Below are positions 33,117-41,429 of a stretch of DNA of 64,000 bases, one piece after another. The stretch comes from Brachybacterium subflavum (lineage in GTDB: Bacteria; Actinomycetota; Actinomycetes; Actinomycetales; Dermabacteraceae), in NCBI RefSeq assembly GCF_009299795.1, contig NZ_VIGP01000002.1, forward strand, positions 372,001 to 436,000, read 5' to 3'. The position numbers and the translations under genes were made by a program. The first letter of the stretch is position 1. Every line of letters starts with the position of its first letter. The notes beneath the pieces were generated by a model that worked only from the letters and a program-made list of their open reading frames with translations, was not told the DNA's origin and made no database searches.

Positions 33117-33971
33117 TCACGCTCCGTCCGGGCGACCCCGCAGGAAGAACCCGGCCAGTTCGTGGAGGTCCGTCAGGGGCGCATCGTCGTGCGTCTGCCG
33201 CTGCATCGTCCGCACCGTCTTCTCGCGCAGCGCGAGACTCAGCACGAGCGAGAGCAGACTCCGCGCCGCGAAGGCCGGCTCGACGCCCTGGCACAGCTCG
33301 CCGCTGCGTGCGAGGCGGGCGACGCACTGCTCGAGCACGTGCTCATGCACCCGGTGCAGTCTCGCGATCCGGTACCGCCCGGGGTGGTCGTGGCTCACCA
33401 CGTCGGCGTCCAGCGTGGCCAGCAGCTGGATGGGCGCCGAGCACGGATCCCACATCTCGGCGAGGGCGCGCCCGAACGACTCCGCGTCGGCGGCGAGCTC
33501 GTCGATGCGGTCCAGCGCATCCTGCGCATGGGCCTCCATCCTGTCGACGACGGCGTCGAGCAGGTCCTCCTTGGACGCGAAGTGGTGGAGCAGGCCGGGG
33601 TGGGTGATCTCCACATGCGCGGCGATGTGGCGCAGGCTCGCGCCGTGGTACCCGTACTCGGCGAACACCTGTGCGGCGCCGTCGATCACCCGCTCGCGCC
33701 GCGACCCGCGGCCGGTCGGGGTTGCCTCGTCCGCCCGGTCCCGTCCAGGACGCGCCGGCGCGTCGGGCGAGATCTCAGCAGTCGGTCGCGCCGCTCCTGG
33801 CCTCGGCGTGCGATGCACCGGCGCCGGTATCACGGGCTCTGCGCCCACCGGGGCCGCGGTGCCAAGGGCGGCCGCAGGGGCCTCGGTCTTCCCCACCCCA
33901 GCGGCGCGCTCGACGCGGGGCCCTGCAGGGGGCGCGGGGGACAGCAGACGATCAGCGATTTCCGGGGTCAT
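33117..33971 (-). CDS. TetR family transcriptional regulator with long disordered N-terminus
   Basis: A 284-residue regulator. The first ~88 residues are Pro/Ala-rich and presumably disordered. The TetR DNA-binding domain follows (RRERVIDGAAQVFAEYGYHGASLRHIAAHV then GLLHHFASKEDLLDAVVD, residues ~90-140). The remaining ~145 residues are the helical ligand-binding and dimer domain. The ligand is unknown. GGAGGA lies 7 nt before ATG 33971. It is divergent from the FAD oxidoreductase-SDR pair (start 34198) across 226 bp, so those genes are the most likely targets, together with itself. I do not see a clear palindrome of TetR type in that region. Confidence 0.85.
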   Translation of the reverse strand: MTPEIADRLLSPAPPAGPRVERAAGVGKTEAPAAALGTAAPVGAEPVIPAPVHRTPRPGAARPTAEISPDAPARPGRDRADEATPTGRGSRRERVIDGAAQVFAEYGYHGASLRHIAAHVEITHPGLLHHFASKEDLLDAVVDRMEAHAQDALDRIDELAADAESFGRALAEMWDPCSAPIQLLATLDADVVSHDHPGRYRIARLHRVHEHVLEQCVARLARSGELCQGVEPAFAARSLLSLVLSLALREKTVRTMQRQTHDDAPLTDLHELAGFFLRGRPDGA

Positions 33972-34197
33972 GACAGAGTCCTCCGAGACATCCTGCGGCT
34001 CGACGGCCCTCTGCTGGACCACCTGTGACAGTAGCCCGGCTCCTGCCGGATTACAACTGGTCGCTGCGGCTTCCCGCCCCTATCGCACCCGGCCCTGGCC
34101 CGTCCCCCTGCCCCCGCGTAGGGTCGCGCCCAGCGCCGACGAGGGTCGGCCGCCGTGCGGCACGCGCCGTCACGGATGAGGAGAGGAGTTGGCAGAC

Positions 34198-35382
34198 ATG
34201 ACCTCCTATGACTATCTGATCGTCGGCGGCGGACAGGTGAGCGACGACGCCGCCCGCGCTGTGCGCGAGAAGGATCGCGACGGTTCGATCGGCATCCTCA
34301 GCGATGACGTCGACGCTCCCTACACCCGTCCGGCGCTCACCAAGAAGCTGTGGACCGATCCGGAGTTCACCGAGGCGCAGGTGCCGCTGGGCACCGCGGA
34401 GGCGACCGGCGCCACGGTGCACCTCGGTGTCCGCGTGACCGCCGTCGACCCGAGTCGGCGCGAGGTGGTGACCGCCGACGCCGAGCACATCGAGTACGGG
34501 CGTCTGCTCCTGGCCACGGGATCCGAGCCGCAGGGGCTCCCCGGCGACGAGGACGAGGACGTCATCGTCTTCCGCTCGTTCGCGGACTACCGGGCGCTGC
34601 GCCGTCGCGCACAGCCGGGAGCGCGCGCCGTCGTCGTCGGCGGGGGCTACATCGGCTCCGAGCTCGCGGCCGCGCTGGTCCAGAACGACGTGGAGGTCAC
34701 CCTCTGCTATCCCCAGGACGTCCTGGGGGGCGAACAGTTCCCCACCCGGATCGCCCGACGCCACCAGCAGCTGTTCGAGGATGCCGGCGTGCACCTGATG
34801 CCGGGTCGGCGGGTGGACGGGACCCGTCGCCGCGCGGACGGCGCCCTGGAGGCCGTGCTGGACGACGGCACCGCGCTCGCGGCCGACGTCATCGTGGTCG
34901 GTCTCGGCGCGACCCCGCGCGTGGACCTCTCGGCCCGTGCGGGCCTCGAGGTTCGGGAGGGCGTGGTGGTGGACACCCGTCTGCGCACGTCGGACCCGTC
35001 GATCTGGGCGGCCGGCGACATCGCGGAGTACCCCGACGCGATCCTCGGCCGCACGCGGATCGAGCACGTCGACCACGCCCGTGCGTCGGGTGATGCAGCC
35101 GGCAGGTCGATGGCGGGGGGCGACGCCCCCTACGACCACACGCCGTACTTCTACTCGGCGATCCTCGGCACGTCGTGGGAGGCGATCGGGAGCGTGCGCG
35201 CCGAGCTGCGCACGCACGAGGTCGATCTCGATGCGCAGCGCACGGTCGTCTACTACCTCGACGAGCAGAAGCGTCCGGTCGGCGTGCTGCTGTGGAACGT
35301 GGAGGGAGCGCGGGATCGTGCGCGCCAGGTCCTCGCCGACGCGCCGACCGATCCGGAGCAGCTCGACGGAAGGATCCGCTGA
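34198..35382 (+). CDS. FAD-dependent pyridine nucleotide-disulfide-type oxidoreductase
   Basis: A 394-residue flavoprotein of the AIF/monodehydroascorbate reductase/ferredoxin reductase-like group. The FAD-binding N-terminus (YDYLIVGGGQVSDDAARAV), the ATG motif (LLLATGSEPQGLPG), the NAD(P)-binding GGGYIGSELAAALVQ near residue 150, and the second FAD motif SIWAAGDIAEYP near 275 are all visible. The C-terminal dimer domain is AIF-like (YDHTPYFYSAILG). The electron acceptor is not evident. Two starts are possible: TTG 34189 or ATG 34198; the latter has AGGAG 9 nt upstream. The next gene, an SDR, follows after a single base beyond the stop, so the two are co-transcribed. Confidence 0.85.
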   Translation: MTSYDYLIVGGGQVSDDAARAVREKDRDGSIGILSDDVDAPYTRPALTKKLWTDPEFTEAQVPLGTAEATGATVHLGVRVTAVDPSRREVVTADAEHIEYGRLLLATGSEPQGLPGDEDEDVIVFRSFADYRALRRRAQPGARAVVVGGGYIGSELAAALVQNDVEVTLCYPQDVLGGEQFPTRIARRHQQLFEDAGVHLMPGRRVDGTRRRADGALEAVLDDGTALAADVIVVGLGATPRVDLSARAGLEVREGVVVDTRLRTSDPSIWAAGDIAEYPDAILGRTRIEHVDHARASGDAAGRSMAGGDAPYDHTPYFYSAILGTSWEAIGSVRAELRTHEVDLDAQRTVVYYLDEQKRPVGVLLWNVEGARDRARQVLADAPTDPEQLDGRIR

Positions 35383-35383
35383 C

Positions 35384-36184
35384 ATGGACATGGGACTCGA
35401 GGGGCGGACAGCACTCGTCACGGGCGGCGACTCGGGCATCGGCTGGCACACTGCGAGGGAGCTCCTCGCAGAGGGCGCGTCCGTCGTCCTCACCGATCTC
35501 GAGGAGGAGGCGCTCGACGCCGCCGCGCGAGGCCTGCAGGCGCCGCCCGGCAGACTGGTCCACCAGCGGGCCGACATCACCAGCGTCGAGGACCTCCGCG
35601 CGCTCGGGCGCTTCGTCCGCGAGACCGTGGGCGAGATCGACATCCTGGTGCACTGCGCGGGGATCACGGGCGCACAGGGCCTCTTCCACGAGATCGACGA
35701 CGAGGGGTGGGTGCAGACCCTCGAAGTCGACCTGCTCGGCGCGGTGCGCGTGACCCGGGAATTCCTCCCCGATCTCCGACGGGGCGACTGGGGCAGGATC
35801 GTGTACCTGACCTCGGAGGACGCCGTACAGCCCTACGACGACGAGCTCCCCTACTGCGCAGCCAAGGCGGGCGTGCTCGCCCTGGCGAAGGGCCTGTCGC
35901 GGTCCTACGCCACCGAGGGGCTGCTCGTGAACACGGTGTCTCCGGCGTTCATCCGGACTCCGATGACCGACGCGATGATGTCGCGCCGCGCCGAGCAGAA
36001 GGGAACGGACGTCGACGAGGCGATCGGATCGTTCCTCGAGGAGAAGCGCCCTCATCTCGAGCTGCGTCGACGCGGTCGGCCCGAGGAGGTCGCCGCGGTC
36101 GTGACCTTCCTGTGCTCGCAGCGCGCCTCGTTCGTGAACGGGTCGAACTACCGCGTCGACGCGGGGTCGGTCGCGACGATCTGA
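35384..36184 (+). CDS. SDR family oxidoreductase
   Basis: A 266-residue classical short-chain dehydrogenase. Cofactor motif TGGDSGIGWHTA near residue 13, VHCAGITG near 88, catalytic Ser in LTSEDAV and Tyr-x3-Lys in LPYCAAKAGVLAL near 155, and the C-terminal NGSNYRVDAGSVATI. The acidic residue after the second strand (LTDLEEE) suggests NAD rather than NADP. The substrate is unknown. It is coupled to the upstream FAD oxidoreductase (1-bp gap), and AAGGA lies before the ATG inside that gene's end. Confidence 0.88.
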   Translation: MDMGLEGRTALVTGGDSGIGWHTARELLAEGASVVLTDLEEEALDAAARGLQAPPGRLVHQRADITSVEDLRALGRFVRETVGEIDILVHCAGITGAQGLFHEIDDEGWVQTLEVDLLGAVRVTREFLPDLRRGDWGRIVYLTSEDAVQPYDDELPYCAAKAGVLALAKGLSRSYATEGLLVNTVSPAFIRTPMTDAMMSRRAEQKGTDVDEAIGSFLEEKRPHLELRRRGRPEEVAAVVTFLCSQRASFVNGSNYRVDAGSVATI

Positions 36185-36309
36185 CACGGGCCCCCGGCTT
36201 ACCGCTCGGTCCCGAGCATTGCCGAGCGCTCCCCACCTCCCTAGCGTCGAAGACGAGCGCGGAGCTCACGCCAGTCCTCCGACTGGTGCACGACACGAAG
36301 GAGAGCGAC

Positions 36310-36510
36310 ATGGCTGACACGAACAACCCCGGGCAGTTCGGCAACCGCGAGGACACCGAGCAGCAGGCCCACAAGGGCGGCGAGGCGAGCACCGGCAGCT
36401 TCGGCGAGTCGAACGCCGCGGACCCGCAGGAGGCCGGCCGCGAGGGAGCGGTGGCGCAGCCCGCCGAGGCGAAGCGCGAGGGCGGCCGCAACAGCGGCCA
36501 GGGTTCCTGA
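36310..36510 (+). CDS. Small hydrophilic KGG-motif stress protein
   Basis: A 66-residue, highly hydrophilic, Gly/Glu/Gln-rich peptide (GNREDTEQQAHKGGEASTG, then EAKREGGRNSGQGS). The HKGGEAS block is the KGG motif of GsiB/YciG-like general-stress proteins, which are intrinsically disordered and induced by desiccation or heat in other bacteria. AAGGAGAG precedes the ATG by 4-5 nt. It stands alone between the SDR and the STAS-like gene and is consistent with the stress character of the block. Confidence 0.75.
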   Translation: MADTNNPGQFGNREDTEQQAHKGGEASTGSFGESNAADPQEAGREGAVAQPAEAKREGGRNSGQGS

Positions 36511-36700
36511 CCCGCACCGCGCTCCGGTCGACTGCCGGGCGGCGGGCCGCACAGCGGTCCGCCGCCCGGCGTGTCCGCGCAGAGGGTCCGCGTCCGGTGC
36601 GCTGCCGACCCCTCCCCGGGCACGAGCCCACGATCCGAACCACGGTCGCCGCGCCCTCGAGCGGACGCCCGTCGTTCCGAGCAGAACGAAGGCCTGCTGC

Positions 36701-37027
36701 ATGTCCCACAAGATCTCCATCCTGGTGCGCGCGGACGTCGACAGCGAGGTGGTCACGATCCTGGTGACCGGTTGCCTCACCGGCGCCACGCGCGAGGTGC
36801 TCGCGTGCCAGATCGAGCGGGCCCGTCTGCTGGACCCCGCATCGCCGCTCGTCGTCGATGCCCGAGATGCACAGCACGTCGACCCGATCGCGCTCCAGCT
36901 CCTGCGCTCCCGGGTGGACAACCCGGCGGATCAGGACACCCGATGGCATCGCTCGGTCCCGGTGCGCTTCCTGGTGCCGTCGCCGCTCCCCCGCTGCCCC
37001 CTCGACGACCCGACCACCGCGGCATGA
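36701..37027 (+). CDS. Small STAS-like protein
   Basis: A 108-residue protein whose strand-helix pattern (VVTILVTGCLTGATREVLACQ, then SPLVVDARDAQHVDPIALQLL) resembles an anti-sigma-factor-antagonist (STAS) domain, as used in RsbV/SpoIIAA-type partner switching. The usual phosphorylatable Ser in the D-S-x-G loop is not plain here (HVDPIAL), so it may be a degenerate or non-phosphorylated member. It lies 120 bp before the glutamate-synthase-like gene and 4.4 kb from a STAS-containing SpoIIE-type phosphatase. The assignment is based on pattern only. Confidence 0.5.
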   Translation: MSHKISILVRADVDSEVVTILVTGCLTGATREVLACQIERARLLDPASPLVVDARDAQHVDPIALQLLRSRVDNPADQDTRWHRSVPVRFLVPSPLPRCPLDDPTTAA

Positions 37028-37150
37028 GCGACTGTCTCCCCCTGGACCCTCTTCGTGCAGACATCGCCGGACGCGCCGGGCCTGTGCAACGATCGAAGGC
37101 ATCCAGGCGCTCGAGGGCGCCGTCCGCCCCGATGACGAGGTATACGCCCC

Positions 37151-38791
37151 ATGACCTCCCGACATCCTTCCCGCGCCGCTCTCGGCCTCGCCGCCACCGC
37201 GCTGACGGCGGCCGGGGTCGCCGCGCTCGGTGCGCGCGATCTCCTGCAGCGCAGGCACTCGATCCTTCGGATCTACCCCGTGGTGGGCCATGCGCGCTGG
37301 GCCTTCGAGGCGATCCGGCCCGAGATCCAGCAGTACTTCATCGAGAGCAGCACCGATGGCCGTCCCTTCGATCGCGACACGCGCACGATGATCTACCAGC
37401 GCGCCAAGGGACTCGGGGCGGAGGACGCCTACGGCACGCAGAACGACATCACAGGCGCGGGCTACGACCACATCCTGCACGCCTCGAACCCTCGCGAGCC
37501 GCGCAGGATTCCCCCGCGGGTGCGCCTGGGCGGGCCCGACTGCACGCGCCCCTACGACACGGCGATGCTCAATGTGTCCTCCATGAGCTTCGGGTCGCTC
37601 TCCGCGAACGCCGTCCTGGCGATGAACCTCGGCGCCTCGATGGGCGGCTTCGCCCAGGAGACCGGGGAGGGGGGCCTCACGCGGTACCACCTGGAGCACG
37701 GCGCCGACGTCATCTGGGAGATCGGCACCGGGTACTTCGGCTGCCGCACACCCGAGGGCCGCTTCGATCCGGACGAGTTCGCCCAGAAGGCGACGAAGCC
37801 CGAGGTCAAGGGAATCCTCATCAAGCTCAGCCAAGGCGCGAAGCCCGGCGTGGGCGGTGTGCTCCCCGCAGCCAAGATCACCCCGGAGATCGCACGTGCA
37901 CGCGATGTCCCCCAGGACCGCGACTGCGTCAGCCCGGCCGCCCACAGCGCCTTCTCCACCCCGGTGGAGATGATGCGCTTCGTGGCGCGGCTGCGCGAGC
38001 TGACCGACGGCAAGCCCATCGGCCTGAAGCTCTGCGTGGGAGACCGCTCGGAGGTGCTCTCGATGTGCAAGGGCATGCTGGAGACGGGCATCACGCCGGA
38101 CTGGATCTCCGTGGACGGGGCGGAGGGCGGCAGCGGCGCCGCCCCGCTGGAGCTCGAGGATCATGTCGGCACCCCGCTCACGGACGGTCTGGTGGTCGTG
38201 CAGAACGCCCTGGTCGGCACGGGCCTGAGGGACCGGGTGGCGATCGGCTGCTCGGGGAAGATCGCAGGCGGCAACGACATCATCCGCCGCGTGGCACTGG
38301 GCGCGGATTTCTGCAGCGCCGCACGCCCCATGATGATGGCGACCGGGTGCATCCAGGCCCAGCGCTGCAACACCAACACGTGCCCCAGCGGCGTCGCCAC
38401 CCAGGATCCCCGCCGCTCACGTGCCGTGGTCGTCCAGGACAAGGGCCCCCGGGTGATGCGCTACCAGCGGGCCACCGTGCTCTCGGCGATGCAGCTGCTG
38501 GCGGCGATGGGACTCGAGTCGTTCGACGACCTCGGCCCACGCCATGTGCTGCGGCGCATCGATCCGGCGCGCGTGATGACGTTCGAGGAGCTCTACCCCT
38601 GGCTCGAGGAGGGCGAGCTGCTCGACGGCGCCCGCGATGCCGCCTGGGCCCACGACTGGGAGATCGCCGACGCCCACCGCTTCCGGGGCGCGCGCCCTGC
38701 ACACCAGCGCCATCGCACGCATCGCCGCGAGGACGACCGGGCAGAGGAGCATCCCGAGGAGCCGCAAGGGGGCAGTCCGCAGGACCGCTGA
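37151..38791 (+). CDS. FMN-binding glutamate synthase family protein (stand-alone GltB-like)
   Basis: A 546-residue flavoprotein. After an N-terminal hydrophobic segment (LGLAATALTAAGVAALGARD) that may anchor it to the membrane, it carries the glutamate synthase central/FMN barrel (SSMSFGSLSANAVLAMNLGA, EIGTGYFGCRT, ISVDGAEGGSGAAPLE). The [3Fe-4S] cysteine set is Cys400, Cys406 and Cys411 in CIQAQRCNTNTCP. The glutaminase domain of true glutamate synthase is absent, as in many archaeal and bacterial stand-alone homologues, whose substrate is not settled. The C-terminal ~40 residues are charged and His-rich. It is followed 66 bp later by the TPP enzyme gene and likely shares its transcript. 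Confidence 0.85.
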   Translation: MTSRHPSRAALGLAATALTAAGVAALGARDLLQRRHSILRIYPVVGHARWAFEAIRPEIQQYFIESSTDGRPFDRDTRTMIYQRAKGLGAEDAYGTQNDITGAGYDHILHASNPREPRRIPPRVRLGGPDCTRPYDTAMLNVSSMSFGSLSANAVLAMNLGASMGGFAQETGEGGLTRYHLEHGADVIWEIGTGYFGCRTPEGRFDPDEFAQKATKPEVKGILIKLSQGAKPGVGGVLPAAKITPEIARARDVPQDRDCVSPAAHSAFSTPVEMMRFVARLRELTDGKPIGLKLCVGDRSEVLSMCKGMLETGITPDWISVDGAEGGSGAAPLELEDHVGTPLTDGLVVVQNALVGTGLRDRVAIGCSGKIAGGNDIIRRVALGADFCSAARPMMMATGCIQAQRCNTNTCPSGVATQDPRRSRAVVVQDKGPRVMRYQRATVLSAMQLLAAMGLESFDDLGPRHVLRRIDPARVMTFEELYPWLEEGELLDGARDAAWAHDWEIADAHRFRGARPAHQRHRTHRREDDRAEEHPEEPQGGSPQDR

Positions 38792-38857
38792 GGGCCGGCA
38801 CCCGGCCTTCCGCGCACCAGGGGCCGCGCATGGGCGCGACCGGACAAGGAGAGCATC

Positions 38858-40672
38858 ATGGCCGAGACCACCGTCAGCGACTTCATCATCGACCGCCTGA
38901 TCGCCTGGGACCTCCACCGGTTCTTCGGGTACCCGGGCGATGGCATCGGAGGCTTCGACGGAGCCCTCGAGCGCGCCGAGCGCGCCGGCAAGGACTTCCG
39001 GTACATCCGGCCCACCCACGAGGAGATCGCCGCGTTCCTGGCCACCGCCCACGCGAAGTTCACCGGCGAGGCCGGCGTGTGCATCGCGACGTCGGGCCCC
39101 GGCGCCATCCATCTTCTGAACGGCCTCTACGACGCGCGCATGGACAACCAGCCGGTGCTCGCGATCGTCGGCCAGCAGGCGCGGGTCTCGATCGGCACCG
39201 ACTTCCAGCAGCAGCTGGACCTCGAGCGGCTGTTCCAGGACGTCGCGGGGTACGTCGAGACCGTCACCACGCCGATGCAGGCGCAGACCGTGCTGGACCG
39301 CGCCCTGCGCATCGCGACGGCCGATCGCTGCCCGGCCGTGGTCATCCTCCCCGCCGACGTCCAGGACGAGCCCATGGAGGAACCGGCCGACGCCCACTTC
39401 GTCTCCCGCACCGGCATCGGCCGCCCCTCGACGCGTCTGCTTCCCCCTGTCGACGAGCTCCGCCGCGCGGCCGAGGTGCTCGGCGCCGGATCGAAGGTCG
39501 CGATGCTCGTGGGTGCGGGCGCCGCGGGCGCGACCGACGAGGTGCTCGCGGTCGCGGACCGGCTGGGCGCCGGCATCGTCACGTCGCTGCTGGGCAAGGA
39601 CGTCGTCCCCGGGGACGTGCCGCATCACACGCAGCAGGCGGGCCTGCTGGGATCGCGCCCCAGCTACGACATGCTCAAGAACTGCGACACGCTGCTGATG
39701 GTCGGCTGCAGCTTCCCGTACACCGAGTTCCTCCCGGCCACCGGGCAGGCGCGCGGCGTCCAGATCGACCTCAAGGCCCAGAACCTCAGCCTGCGCTACC
39801 CGATGGAGGTGAACCTGCTCGGGGACGCCCGCAGCACCCTCGGTGCCCTGCTGGAGCTCCTCGAGCGCCAGTCGGACCGTTCCTGGCAGCAGGGCATCGT
39901 CGACGGCATGCGCGAGTGGGATGAGGTCACCGGGCGCCTGGCCGCGACCACGGCCGATCCCATCAATCCTCGGTACGTGTTCCAGGAACTGAACGAGCGC
40001 CTGCCCCGGAGGGCCATCGTCACCGCCGACGCCGGCAGCACGGCCGACTGGTACGGCCAGCACATCCGGCTGGGCCGCGACATGATGGGGAGTCTCTCGG
40101 GCAGCCTGGCCTCGATGATCGCCGCGATGCCGTACGCGCTCGCCGCGAAGTTCGCCCACCCCGACCGGCCCGTCGTGTGCACCATCGGCGACGGCGCCTT
40201 CCAGATGCTCGGCATGAACGAGCTCCTCACCGTCAAGCGCCACTGGCAGGAGTGGGAGGATCCGCGCTTCATCGTGATGGTGCTGCACAACGACGACCTC
40301 ACGCAGGTCTCGTGGGAGATGCGCGAGGCGGGCGACCCCCGCTACGACACCAGCCAGCTGGTCGAGGACATGGACTACGCAGGGTATGCGCGGCTGCTGG
40401 GCCTCACAGGGATCAGGGTCGAGGACCCGGAGGACGTCGGACCGGCCTGGGATCGGGCGCTCGCGGCCGACGGGCCCGTGGTGCTCGACGTGCTCACCGA
40501 TCCGAACGTGCCGCCGCTGCCGCCGCACGTCACGCTCGACCAGGCGCGCTCGATGGCGCAGTCCCTGCTCAAGGGCGATCCGGCCGAGCGCCGGGTGATC
40601 GTGGAGTCCGCCCGCAGCGTCGCGGCGAAGCTGTTCGCCACGGCGAAGGACACCTTCACGCGCGATCGCTGA
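38858..40672 (+). CDS. Thiamine-pyrophosphate enzyme, pyruvate oxidase/acetolactate-synthase-like
   Basis: A 604-residue enzyme with the three TPP-family domains. N-terminal PYR domain with the cofactor-activating Glu near residue 55 (RPTHEEIAAFLA), central domain (AMLVGAGAAGATDEVLAVADRLG), and C-terminal PP domain with the TPP motif GDGAFQMLGMNELLT. The pattern FFGYPGDGIGG and LERLFQDVAGYVETV is that of pyruvate oxidases and related thiamine enzymes in stress clusters rather than biosynthetic IlvB; there is no ilvN beside it. Pyruvate decarboxylation to acetate or acetyl phosphate is the best guess. AAGGAGAG precedes the ATG. If it is an oxidase it would make hydrogen peroxide, which may explain the nearby catalase and peroxygenase (inference). 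Confidence 0.82.
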   Translation: MAETTVSDFIIDRLIAWDLHRFFGYPGDGIGGFDGALERAERAGKDFRYIRPTHEEIAAFLATAHAKFTGEAGVCIATSGPGAIHLLNGLYDARMDNQPVLAIVGQQARVSIGTDFQQQLDLERLFQDVAGYVETVTTPMQAQTVLDRALRIATADRCPAVVILPADVQDEPMEEPADAHFVSRTGIGRPSTRLLPPVDELRRAAEVLGAGSKVAMLVGAGAAGATDEVLAVADRLGAGIVTSLLGKDVVPGDVPHHTQQAGLLGSRPSYDMLKNCDTLLMVGCSFPYTEFLPATGQARGVQIDLKAQNLSLRYPMEVNLLGDARSTLGALLELLERQSDRSWQQGIVDGMREWDEVTGRLAATTADPINPRYVFQELNERLPRRAIVTADAGSTADWYGQHIRLGRDMMGSLSGSLASMIAAMPYALAAKFAHPDRPVVCTIGDGAFQMLGMNELLTVKRHWQEWEDPRFIVMVLHNDDLTQVSWEMREAGDPRYDTSQLVEDMDYAGYARLLGLTGIRVEDPEDVGPAWDRALAADGPVVLDVLTDPNVPPLPPHVTLDQARSMAQSLLKGDPAERRVIVESARSVAAKLFATAKDTFTRDR

Positions 40673-40700
40673 GGGGCGCGGTCCGCGCCTCTCCTGCCTC

Positions 40701-41414
40701 TCAGCCATCGGCCCCCGTGGGGAGGGCACCGCTCTCGGTGACGTCCCTGGCGATGTCGCGCAGCTTGCGGTTCAGATGGTTGCTCGCGACCCGGAGGAGG
40801 TCATAGGCCTCGTTCTCGGAGATCCGGTGCAGGGCCATGAGGATCCCCACCGCCGCGCCGATCTGCCGGCTGGTGGTGAGCGCCGCCCCCAGCGTCGCGG
40901 CGCGGTCGGCGCTGTCGGCATGGGCGATCATCACCGAAGCGTGGATGGCGAAGAGGCTCGCGGTCGCGACGGCCTCGTCGTCCAGCCCGTCGCTCGATGC
41001 GGAATACAGGTTCAGCGCCGTGGGCGAGGGATCGTCGAGCAGATGGAAGGAGAGCGCGCCGCGCACGGGACTGTGCTCGAGGACGTGCGCCGTGAAACGC
41101 GGCCATCTGGTCTCCTGTTCGAAGTCCCGGCTCAGGACGGGCTCGTGCATGCGCGCGGCGTCCAGACAGGGTCCCTCCCCGAACTCGTACTGGCACTCGT
41201 CGACCTCGCGCACGACGTCGTCCAAGCGAGTCAGGCTGAAGGCGGGACGGTTCTCGGGGCGCACCGTGATGCCGGCCCAGTCGCACCCGTCGATGGAGGA
41301 CGTGGCGAGGTCCACCAGGCGCTGGCGCGCGGTCGACGCCGCACCGCCGGCGTGGAGGAAGGCGCTGAGGTCACGGAAGTCTCGGGCGAGGTTCTCGATG
41401 CTGTCGGAAGGCAT
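40701..41414 (-). CDS. GAF and ANTAR domain-containing regulator
   Basis: A 237-residue protein. Residues ~15-165 are a GAF sensor domain (SIDGCDWAGITVRPENRP, YEFGEGPCLDAARMHEPV). Residues ~170-230 are an ANTAR RNA-binding domain (TSRQIGAAVGILMALHRISENEAYDLLRVAS). ANTAR proteins bind paired hexaloop RNA hairpins and prevent transcription termination, and GAF-ANTAR proteins are common in actinobacteria. Its start lies 15 bp after the SpoIIE-type phosphatase stop, with GAGAGGA inside the preceding gene's end, so the two form an operon. Which RNA it binds is unknown; candidate hairpin leaders should be sought genome-wide. Confidence 0.88.
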   Translation of the reverse strand: MPSDSIENLARDFRDLSAFLHAGGAASTARQRLVDLATSSIDGCDWAGITVRPENRPAFSLTRLDDVVREVDECQYEFGEGPCLDAARMHEPVLSRDFEQETRWPRFTAHVLEHSPVRGALSFHLLDDPSPTALNLYSASSDGLDDEAVATASLFAIHASVMIAHADSADRAATLGAALTTSRQIGAAVGILMALHRISENEAYDLLRVASNHLNRKLRDIARDVTESGALPTGADG

Positions 41415-41429
41415 AGGAGGATTGTCCTC

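Noticed and set aside
36571..39924. A 1,117-residue plus-strand frame overlapping the GltB-like and TPP genes
   Set aside because: Arg/Pro/Ala-rich out-of-frame reading of two well-supported enzymes; no start signal or homology.
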